Assembly: GCA_903838295.1 (NCBI GenBank)
Contig: CAILXX010000017.1
Coordinates: 1 to 64,000, forward strand
DNA from: an uncultured Actinomycetes bacterium
GTDB taxonomy: Bacteria > Actinomycetota > Actinomycetes > Nanopelagicales > Nanopelagicaceae
Length of the DNA stretch: 64,000 nucleotides
Direction of reading: 5' to 3'
In this document: piece after piece, positions 57,504 to 64,000 of the stretch
Layout of the letters: each line of letters opens with the position of its first letter
Position numbering within the stretch: position 1 is the first letter of the stretch
The notes under the pieces: generated by a model
What the model was told of the DNA's origin: nothing
The model's database searches: none
What the model saw: only the letters and a program-made list of their open reading frames with translations
Made by a program: the position numbers and the translations under genes

Positions 57504-58271
57504 TTAGTTGTAGACCCAATCATAACTCAACTTCGCGATCAGAGCTGCAACCACAAAGAGGAAAACCTTGCGCACTAGCGGGGACCCACCTTTGATCGCC
57601 AATCGTGAACCGATCAATGCACCTGCAACATTTGCTACCGCAAGGGCCAATCCAAGACGCCACCACATATGGCCACTGATCTGGAAGGTCACTATCGCTC
57701 CAAAATTGGTCGCGATGTTGACCATCTTTGCAGTTGCAGAAGCCTTCAAGAATTCGTATCCCACGATTACAACCAAGATGAAGACCAAAATTGTTCCAGT
57801 ACCAGGTCCAAAAATTCCATCGTAAAAACCGATGAGCAATCCGCATCCTGCGACAATTAATTGACGTGTGCGATGGGTATGCCGAATCCTTTCACTGATC
57901 CCTAACTCCGGTTTACGCCAGGTATAAACTCCCACAACCACCAACAAGGTGAGAATCAGCGGATGAAATACTGACGTTGGGAAGCGCGCAGCCAAGTGGG
58001 CGCCGGTCACCGACCCAATGAGCGCTGGGATCGCCATCGCCACCGTTAACTTAAGATCGGGCCTCACTTTCTTAAAATACGAAGCAGCCGCTACGGAAGT
58101 TCCAAATATCGAAGGAATCTTATTTGTTCCCAAAATCATCGGGATCGGTTTATTTGAGATACCTATCAATAGCGCCGGCAATTGGACTAATCCCCCACCA
58201 CCTGCAACCGCATCCACAAAGCCAGCAAAGCCAGCGGCAAGGGCCAAGAAGAGAAAATTTGCTATCGACAT
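57504..58271 (-). CDS. TSUP (TauE/SafE) family membrane permease
   Basis: 255 residues, about eight membrane segments. The family's AGFVDAVAGGGGLVQLPALL repeat motif appears near the N-terminus and again as GFYDGIFGPGTGTILVF. Members export or import sulfite, sulfonates or organic acids; this substrate is unknown. The ATG at 58271 follows the proS stop by one codon (TTG). Its place between proS and rimP ties it to that transcription unit. Confidence 0.92.
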   Translation of the reverse strand: MSIANFLFLALAAGFAGFVDAVAGGGGLVQLPALLIGISNKPIPMILGTNKIPSIFGTSVAAASYFKKVRPDLKLTVAMAIPALIGSVTGAHLAARFPTSVFHPLILTLLVVVGVYTWRKPELGISERIRHTHRTRQLIVAGCGLLIGFYDGIFGPGTGTILVFILVVIVGYEFLKASATAKMVNIATNFGAIVTFQISGHMWWRLGLALAVANVAGALIGSRLAIKGGSPLVRKVFLFVVAALIAKLSYDWVYN

Positions 58272-58274
58272 CAA

Positions 58275-60002
58275 TTAGGAATTAAGAGTAGAAAGAATTT
58301 CTTGAACAGCAGAATCGGAGGCAAATTCGAACTTGTCCCCGCTGTTGCGGATACGAAATTCGATATTCCCTTCGGCCAATCCCTTACCCACAATTACAAT
58401 AAATGGAATTCCTATTAATTCGGCATCTTTAAACTTAACACCGGCGCTTGCTTCACGTCGATCATCAAAGAGCACTGTCAGGCCAGCTGCTTCTAAATCA
58501 ATCGCTAATTTTTCAGCGTAGGCAAAGATGGAATCATCTTTACCCGCAGCCACAAGGTGAATTTGCGCTGGCGCAATTTCGCGCGGCCAATTCAAACCGA
58601 TTTCGTCATGAGTCTGCTCTGCCACTGCTGCAACCGCACGCGAAACACCAATGCCATATGAACCCATCGTCACAACTTGAGCTTTACCATTTTGATCCAA
58701 AACAGTAAGTCCAAGAGCCTGCGCATATTTGCGACCAAGTTGGAAAATATGCCCGATTTCGATTGCTCGATCGATAACAACTGGTGCGCTACATGAAGGA
58801 CATGAATCCCCAGCCTTTACTTCGGCTGACTCAACGAAAGATATAGCTTTGAAGTCCCGTCCATGCACAGCAAAGCGAGCATGCTTGTTCTTCTCGTTGG
58901 CTCCAGTTATCCATGGTGAACCAATCGTGATGCGTGGATCCGCATAAACTTTTATTCCGAACTTATCGGCATCTTGTGGACCTACATATCCCTTGACCAG
59001 ACCAGGATATTTAGCAAAATCTTCATCTTCAAAGAGGCGCAACTCTTTGACGCCAGCAAGATTTGCGCCAACGCGCTTGAGATCTACTTCTCGATCGCCA
59101 GGAACCAAAATCGCGATGGCTTGCCCATCGGCTATCAAGAGAACATTCTTCAATGTTTCGGCGCCTGTAATCGATGCACCAAACTTAGTATTGTATAGGT
59201 CGACCAAAGAGTCGATCGTAGGCGTGTTTGGAGAGTCAAAGACCTCCATAGCGCCAGGTTCTGAGCCAGAAAAAGGTTCAACTTTCGTAACCATCGCTTC
59301 GACATTTGCGGCAAAGCCACATTTTTCGCAGAGAACATATGTGTCTTCGCCGGTCGTGCAAGGCGCCAAGAACTCCTCTGACTTAGATCCACCCATTGCG
59401 CCAGACATTGCAGAGACTATGTTGAATTCCAAGCCAAGCCGATTAAATGTCTTTATGTAAGCATCACGGTGGCGTTGGTAAGAAAGTTCTAGCCCCGCAT
59501 CATCGACATCAAATGAATATGAATCTTTCATAACGAATTCACGGCCACGAATAATTCCACTACGAGGACGAGGTTCGTCGCGATACTTAGTTTGAATCTG
59601 ATAAATCGACAAAGGCAAATCTTTATAGGAAGAGAATTCGCCCTTGACCATCAAGGTAAACATCTCTTCATGAGTTGGGCCGAGCAGGTAGTCATTACCC
59701 TTGCGATCCTTAAGTCGAAATAGATCTGGTCCATACTCTGTCCATCGATTGGTCTCTTCGTACGGCTCGCGTGGAAGTAATGATGGAAAGTGAACCTCTT
59801 GAAAACCAGCGGCATCCATCTCCTCGCGGATAACTTTCTCAATATTTCGATATGTGATGTAACCAAGTGGAAGCCACGAATAAATACCTGCTGCAATTCG
59901 GCGAACATACCCAGCACGAACCAAGAGTCGATGGCTAGCAACTTCGGCATCGGAAGGATCATCACGAAGTGTGCGGAGCAAAAGAGTGGACATTCGCAAC
60001 AT
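58275..60002 (-). CDS. proS: Prolyl-tRNA synthetase, bacterial type
   Basis: 575 residues, class II synthetase. Motif 2/3 regions KYRDEPRPRSGIIRGREFVMKDSYSF and the insertion editing domain (about 230-380) mark the long bacterial form. The C-terminal anticodon-binding domain follows (VLFDDRREASAGVKFKDAEL). The ATG at 60002 lies 6 nt after TAGGGT, predicting a leaderless mRNA; a second ATG three codons on is the alternative. Confidence 0.97.
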   Translation of the reverse strand: MLRMSTLLLRTLRDDPSDAEVASHRLLVRAGYVRRIAAGIYSWLPLGYITYRNIEKVIREEMDAAGFQEVHFPSLLPREPYEETNRWTEYGPDLFRLKDRKGNDYLLGPTHEEMFTLMVKGEFSSYKDLPLSIYQIQTKYRDEPRPRSGIIRGREFVMKDSYSFDVDDAGLELSYQRHRDAYIKTFNRLGLEFNIVSAMSGAMGGSKSEEFLAPCTTGEDTYVLCEKCGFAANVEAMVTKVEPFSGSEPGAMEVFDSPNTPTIDSLVDLYNTKFGASITGAETLKNVLLIADGQAIAILVPGDREVDLKRVGANLAGVKELRLFEDEDFAKYPGLVKGYVGPQDADKFGIKVYADPRITIGSPWITGANEKNKHARFAVHGRDFKAISFVESAEVKAGDSCPSCSAPVVIDRAIEIGHIFQLGRKYAQALGLTVLDQNGKAQVVTMGSYGIGVSRAVAAVAEQTHDEIGLNWPREIAPAQIHLVAAGKDDSIFAYAEKLAIDLEAAGLTVLFDDRREASAGVKFKDAELIGIPFIVIVGKGLAEGNIEFRIRNSGDKFEFASDSAVQEILSTLNS

Positions 60003-60008
60003 GCGAGA

Positions 60009-60014
60009 ACCCTA
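60009..60014 (-). promoter_or_regulatory. -10 element of proS
   Basis: TAGGGT on the minus strand, spacer TCTCGC, then ATG at 60002, in the 38-bp gap after ispG. Confidence 0.5.
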
Positions 60015-60040
60015 TCTAAGGAATGAAAAAGCGATGACCT

Positions 60041-61192
60041 TTACAGTCCGTTGACCGTTGGAGAACCTGATGCCACGCCTGCGGCTGCCATCTCGTCAGC
60101 AAGGCGATTGGCTTCAAAAATCAAAGTTTCTACGATCTCGGCCTCCGGAACCGTTTTAATGACTTCTCCTCTAACGAAGATCTGGCCTTTCCCATTTCCG
60201 GATGCGACGCCAAGGTCGGCTTCGCGAGCCTCGCCAGGTCCATTAACGACGCAACCCATGACCGCCACACGTAATGGCACGGTCATTCCCTGTAATCCAG
60301 CCTGCACTTTCTCCGCCAAAGAATAAACATCTACTTGGGCTCGGCCACAAGAAGGGCAGGAAACTATCTCTAATTTACGTTGACGTAAATTCAAAGATTC
60401 AAGGATCGAGATACCAACCTTCACCTCTTCAACCGGAGGAGCAGAGAGTGAGACGCGGATCGTGTCACCAATACCTTCTGCCAACAAGATCGCAAATGCG
60501 GTCGCCGATTTGATGGTTCCTTGAAATATTGGACCAGCTTCTGTGACTCCAAGGTGTAATGGATAATCACACTTTGAGGCGAGCAATCGATAAGCATTCA
60601 CCATGGTCACGGGATCATGATGCTTGACAGAGATTTTGATATCAGAGAATCCATGCTCTTCGAACAAAGATGCTTCCCAAAGCGCAGATTCAGCCAGCGC
60701 TTCTGGAGTCGCCTTGCCGTATTTTGCTAATAGACGAGGATCTAAAGAACCTGCATTTACACCAATGCGAATTGGGATTCCGGCATCGCCTGCGGCCTTT
60801 GCGACCTCTTTAACCTTGTCATCAAATTGCTTAATATTGCCGGGATTTACTCGGACAGCTGCGCATCCTGCATCGATAGCCGCAAAAATATACTTCGGTT
60901 GAAAATGAATATCAGCGATTACCGGAATCTGTGATTTCTTAGCGATCGCCTTAAGTGCATCCGCATCATCTTGACTTGGGACTGCGACTCGAACAATCTG
61001 ACAACCAGAAGCTGTTAATTCGGCGATCTGCTGCAACGTGGCATTTACATCTGCGGTCAACGTAGTACACATCGACTGGACACTTACTGGAGCATCTCCA
61101 CCAACAAGAACGCTACCGACTTTGAGCTGCTTGCTCTTTCGACGTGGTGAGAGAACTGGCGGTGGCGCTGAAGGAATTCCGAGATCAACCAT
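60041..61192 (-). CDS. ispG: 4-hydroxy-3-methylbut-2-enyl diphosphate synthase
   Basis: 383 residues, penultimate enzyme of the MEP isoprenoid pathway, with a [4Fe-4S] cluster held by Cys in [11 protein letters not shown] and [11 protein letters not shown]. The N-terminal TIM-barrel begins [17 protein letters not shown]. It follows rseP by 20 bp; dxr of the same pathway is just upstream of rseP. A CAGAAT six bases before the ATG is a weak promoter candidate. Confidence 0.97.
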   Translation of the reverse strand: MVDLGIPSAPPPVLSPRRKSKQLKVGSVLVGGDAPVSVQSMCTTLTADVNATLQQIAELTASGCQIVRVAVPSQDDADALKAIAKKSQIPVIADIHFQPKYIFAAIDAGCAAVRVNPGNIKQFDDKVKEVAKAAGDAGIPIRIGVNAGSLDPRLLAKYGKATPEALAESALWEASLFEEHGFSDIKISVKHHDPVTMVNAYRLLASKCDYPLHLGVTEAGPIFQGTIKSATAFAILLAEGIGDTIRVSLSAPPVEEVKVGISILESLNLRQRKLEIVSCPSCGRAQVDVYSLAEKVQAGLQGMTVPLRVAVMGCVVNGPGEAREADLGVASGNGKGQIFVRGEVIKTVPEAEIVETLIFEANRLADEMAAAGVASGSPTVNGL

Positions 61193-61211
61193 GGCGTTAT
61201 TCTGCCTTAAA

Positions 61212-62402
61212 TTAGAGGTTGAAGTGCACTGGATTGAAGATGTCAGCTGCCAAGAGCATCAATGAGAGCCCCACCAACAGGACAAAGACCACAATTGTGA
61301 TCGGCGTCAGTACTTGAAGATCCACCGGCGATGGTTCGGGCAGTCCACGGCGTCGTGCGCGCGAGCGGCGAAAACCATCCACCAACGCGACCGCCATATG
61401 GCCGCCATCTAAGGGAAGAAGTGGCAATAAGTTAAATATTCCAACAAAAATATTCAAACTGGCAATAATGAGCAGGAAGGTTTCAACCTTCTTTCCGGTG
61501 CTCATGTAACTGTTTCCAGCTGTTGCGGCCGATGCTTGGGCAACTCCCACAACACCAACGAGCCCATACGGATCACGCTTTGCACCCATGAAAGTTTGGC
61601 GGAAGAGCGCTGGCACCTTGGTTGGGATCGAGATCAGACTTGTGACGCTGGTCGAGAAGAGATTCCAGCTAAGTGCACCTGTGTCTTTTGTCGCAGTAAT
61701 AAAACTTTCTCGTTGCAGACCCACCTTGCTCATGATTCCAAGCATTCCAATTGTCTTTCCATCGATAACTTCGGTTGCAGGGATAACAGTGATTGCTAAT
61801 TTTTCTGATCCTCGTTGGAGAACTAATGCAACTGGCTTGCCCGCGGATGCTCGTATGATCAGAATATCCTTGCTCCAGTCAACAACTTTTTCACCATTCA
61901 CAGAGAGGATGCGATCCCCGGGTTTAAGCCCCGCGCTAAGTGCAGGAGAGAGTGGGGCAGAAGAAGCGCATGGTTTTGATGACGTAGTTAAGCAGGGAAG
62001 CACTTGCTCAATTACCGGCTGAATAGCCTGTACGCCGATTCCTATAAAAATAATAAAGATTAGAAGAAAACCAAGAAGAAAATGGGTGAATGATCCAGCG
62101 CCAAGAACAATTAGTCTGCGTGGAGTTGAGGCCCTAATAAATGCTCGTGGCTCATCCTCTGTAGAAAGTTGCTCATGTGTGGACATACCAACGATTCGAC
62201 AATAACCGCCAGCGGGAATCGCTTTAATGCCAAATTCGGTCTCCCCACGTTGGAAAGACCAGAGTTTTGTTCCAAAGCCCAGAAAGAATTCGGTTACCTT
62301 CATGCCAAATTTCTTTGCAGTTAAAAAATGACCAAATTCATGAATCATCACCGACATGAGTAGCGCTACAACAAAGGCAAGGACTCCTAATACTTTCAAC
62401 AT
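61212..62402 (-). CDS. rseP: Site-2 membrane metalloprotease RseP/RasP
   Basis: 396 residues, zinc protease that cuts within membranes. The zinc motif HEFGH is at 21-25 in the first helix, a PDZ domain sits at about 130-220 ([16 protein letters not shown]), and the third ligand is in [12 protein letters not shown]. In relatives it releases anti-sigma factors. It starts directly at the dxr stop. The dxr–rseP–ispG order is conserved in Actinobacteria. Confidence 0.95.
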   Translation of the reverse strand: MLKVLGVLAFVVALLMSVMIHEFGHFLTAKKFGMKVTEFFLGFGTKLWSFQRGETEFGIKAIPAGGYCRIVGMSTHEQLSTEDEPRAFIRASTPRRLIVLGAGSFTHFLLGFLLIFIIFIGIGVQAIQPVIEQVLPCLTTSSKPCASSAPLSPALSAGLKPGDRILSVNGEKVVDWSKDILIIRASAGKPVALVLQRGSEKLAITVIPATEVIDGKTIGMLGIMSKVGLQRESFITATKDTGALSWNLFSTSVTSLISIPTKVPALFRQTFMGAKRDPYGLVGVVGVAQASAATAGNSYMSTGKKVETFLLIIASLNIFVGIFNLLPLLPLDGGHMAVALVDGFRRSRARRRGLPEPSPVDLQVLTPITIVVFVLLVGLSLMLLAADIFNPVHFNL

Positions 62403-63554
62403 TTATTTTCTACTTTCTGAAACTAATGTGCGTGCCACGGTACGAGCATCTTCTTCTATTGCACTGACATCAGCAAAATCTCGCGGTGGGGTATCTCCTA
62501 ATGAGTCGAATTTAAGGGCGGTTTGCGAAACTACTTGTACGATCGAAGTAAAAGAAAGGTCACCACGAATAAAAGACTCCACCGCTACTTCGTTAGCCGC
62601 ATTAAAAACTGCAGGCAATCCCCCGCCACGCGCACCACAATGGCGAGCCAAATTGATGGCTGGGAATCGATTTTCATCAATCGGTGCAAAATTCCATGTA
62701 TGTGGCTTGCTCCAGTCGATTGGTTGGGTGGCATGTGCTGTCCGATACGGAGCACTTAGAGCATAGGCAATAGGGCCTTTCATATTCGGTGGGCTCGCCT
62801 GCGCAATAGTTGCTCCATCAAAAAATTCAACCATCGAGTGAACAACTGACTGGGGATGTATAACAGCTTCAATGCGATCATAGGGAAGATCAAATAAATA
62901 ATGTGCTTCGATAATCTCAAGTCCCTTGTTTACCAAGGTTGCCGAGTTGATGGTGACAACCGGACCCATCGCCCAAGTCGGGTGTGCCAGCGCCTGCGCC
63001 AGGGTGACATTCTCTAAATTAGTCTGGTCTCTAAAGGCGCCGCCGCTAGCAGTTAAAATCGCGCGCTTTACTTCACTCTTCCTGCCCGCGAGAAAACATT
63101 GGTATAGAGCACTATGTTCGGAGTCGACTGGAATTAGTTTATCTAGTCCAAATGCAGTCACTAAATTACCACCGGCAACCAAGGACTCCTTGTTGGCCAA
63201 TGCAACTTTGTTGCCTGCGGCAAGCGCCGAAAGCGTCGGGGCTAATCCAATAGAGCCGCTAATCCCGTTAAGTACGATGTCACAACTCATTGCGGCTAAT
63301 TCTGATGATGCCGCTGATCCATCAATAACTTGGATATCCCCTGCGAGTTCTCTGGTAGAGGCGCCGAAATCACTCACTGCAATAATTGGAACTCCGAAGG
63401 TTCGGGCTTGTTCGATAAGCAACGGAATATTCTTTCCACCACCACTCAATCCAATTACTTTAAATTTATCTGGATTAGCAGCAACTACTTCCAGCGCCTG
63501 CAGACCAATCGAACCGGTTGACCCCAAGATGACAATTTCACGTAGGGCGGCCAT
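62403..63554 (-). CDS. dxr: 1-deoxy-D-xylulose-5-phosphate reductoisomerase
   Basis: 383 residues, first committed MEP step. The NADPH site is LGSTGSIGLQALEVV, and the catalytic VDSEHSALYQCF plus ASGGAFRD motifs are intact. It is the target of fosmidomycin in other bacteria. The ATG has GGGGAAG upstream. Confidence 0.97.
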   Translation of the reverse strand: MAALREIVILGSTGSIGLQALEVVAANPDKFKVIGLSGGGKNIPLLIEQARTFGVPIIAVSDFGASTRELAGDIQVIDGSAASSELAAMSCDIVLNGISGSIGLAPTLSALAAGNKVALANKESLVAGGNLVTAFGLDKLIPVDSEHSALYQCFLAGRKSEVKRAILTASGGAFRDQTNLENVTLAQALAHPTWAMGPVVTINSATLVNKGLEIIEAHYLFDLPYDRIEAVIHPQSVVHSMVEFFDGATIAQASPPNMKGPIAYALSAPYRTAHATQPIDWSKPHTWNFAPIDENRFPAINLARHCGARGGGLPAVFNAANEVAVESFIRGDLSFTSIVQVVSQTALKFDSLGDTPPRDFADVSAIEEDARTVARTLVSESRK

Positions 63555-63568
63555 GTGCCTATCTTCCC

Positions 63569-64000
63569 CTATTTACTATCCGTTGCACCATTCGGTTCCG
63601 GTGAACGCTCTGCAGCGGCAAGTTGACCACACGCACCATCAATTTCACGACCTCGGGTATCCCTTACGGTGACGGGAACTCCGTAACCTTCAAGAATCTG
63701 TACAAATGTGGCTTCATCCGTCGATCGCGACGCAGTCCATTTTGAACCAGGAGTTGGATTAAGTGGAATCAAATTTACATGTGCATTTCTATTTTTAAGC
63801 AGGCGACCAAGTAAATCCGAACGCCAAGCCTGGTCATTGATGTCTCGAATCATTGCGTATTCGATCGAATAGCGACGCCCGGTCTTGTTTGCATAATTAT
63901 CAGCTGCTGTTAAGACTTCTTTAACATTCCAGCGCGAGTTGATGGGAACCAATGTATCTCGGAGTTCATCATCTGGAGTATGCAATGAGACAGCCAACGT
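63569..64000 (-). CDS. rlmN: 23S rRNA (adenine-2503-C2)-methyltransferase, C-terminal part (cut by window edge)
   Basis: 144 residues of the radical-SAM enzyme RlmN, running off the right edge. It reads [19 protein letters not shown] then [14 protein letters not shown]. The resolving Cys of the methylation mechanism is in IDGACGQLA. The radical-SAM CxxxCxxC motif lies beyond the window. It is the most upstream visible member of the 45.6-64 kb run. Confidence 0.93.
   Translation of the reverse strand, partial: TLAVSLHTPDDELRDTLVPINSRWNVKEVLTAADNYANKTGRRYSIEYAMIRDINDQAWRSDLLGRLLKNRNAHVNLIPLNPTPGSKWTASRSTDEATFVQILEGYGVPVTVRDTRGREIDGACGQLAAAERSPEPNGATDSK

Noticed and set aside
63569-64000. Short rlmN as a pseudogene
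   Set aside because: The frame is open to the window edge and matches the C-terminal part of RlmN without breaks; it is only cut by the window.

Overview
The window is an almost gap-free stretch of actinobacterial chromosome, mostly housekeeping genes, with moderate base composition rather than the very high GC of most Actinobacteria. The lineage call rests on gene content and order: an RNase H/histidine-phosphatase fusion beside a zinc-ribbon coiled-coil protein, AhpE–DUF3052–aceE, DUF3046 between a ClgR-type regulator and recA, ftsK–rnj–dapA–thyX, a cobalamin adenosyltransferase and murA next to the ATP synthase, a SAM-IV riboswitch and a MurA with Asp at the usual catalytic Cys. The compact layout, with 4-bp stop/start overlaps and few intergenic gaps, suggests a streamlined genome, perhaps a freshwater acI (Nanopelagicales) type. 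That last step is inference; no rRNA gene is present.

Layout. 1-870: tail of an unknown gene, a 20-bp tandem repeat, RNase P RNA on the minus strand with its terminator, and a SAM-IV riboswitch. 872-3345: a three-gene amino-acid ABC transporter under that riboswitch. 3360-6286 (minus): RNase H/phosphatase, zinc-ribbon protein, tRNA-Val, AhpE peroxiredoxin, DUF3052. 6388-9126: aceE. 9129-12440 (minus): DUF4032 kinase-like protein, a cysteine-less thioredoxin/TPR protein, an MFS transporter. 12468-17507: AI-2E-type permease, small hydrolase, aldehyde dehydrogenase, two hypothetical proteins, cobalamin adenosyltransferase. 17579-18847: murA.

18840-38712 (minus) is one long colinear run. Read 5' to 3' it goes: RodZ-like, pgsA, cinA, clgR, TetR, DUF3046, recA, recX, miaB, miaA, dapF, hflX, a YrdC-like protein, glyA, wecA, two AtpZ-like proteins flanking AtpI, then atpBEFHAGDC. 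38880-44637 (minus) holds thyX, dapA, rnj and ftsK. 44694-45644 is an azlCD exporter. 45641-64000 (minus) is a second long run: rlmN (cut by the window edge), dxr, rseP, ispG, proS, a TSUP permease, rimP, nusA, ylxR, infB, rbfA, truB, ribF, rpsO, pnp, an M16 peptidase, dapB and a mycoredoxin.

Functionally the window covers oxidative phosphorylation, pyruvate oxidation, lysine/diaminopimelate synthesis (dapA, dapB, dapF), the isoprenoid MEP pathway (dxr, ispG), peptidoglycan and glycan precursors (murA, wecA), recombination and SOS (recA, recX, a LexA-type box), translation and RNA maturation, and sulfur or methionine acquisition. I found no transposon, prophage, CRISPR array or defence system. 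The most interesting signals are regulatory. About a dozen genes carry a -10 hexamer TANNNT exactly 6-7 nt before the start codon, which is the mark of leaderless mRNAs. The rpsO-pnp spacer is highly structured. There are also several proteins with altered active sites (YrdC-like, thioredoxin-like, MurA).
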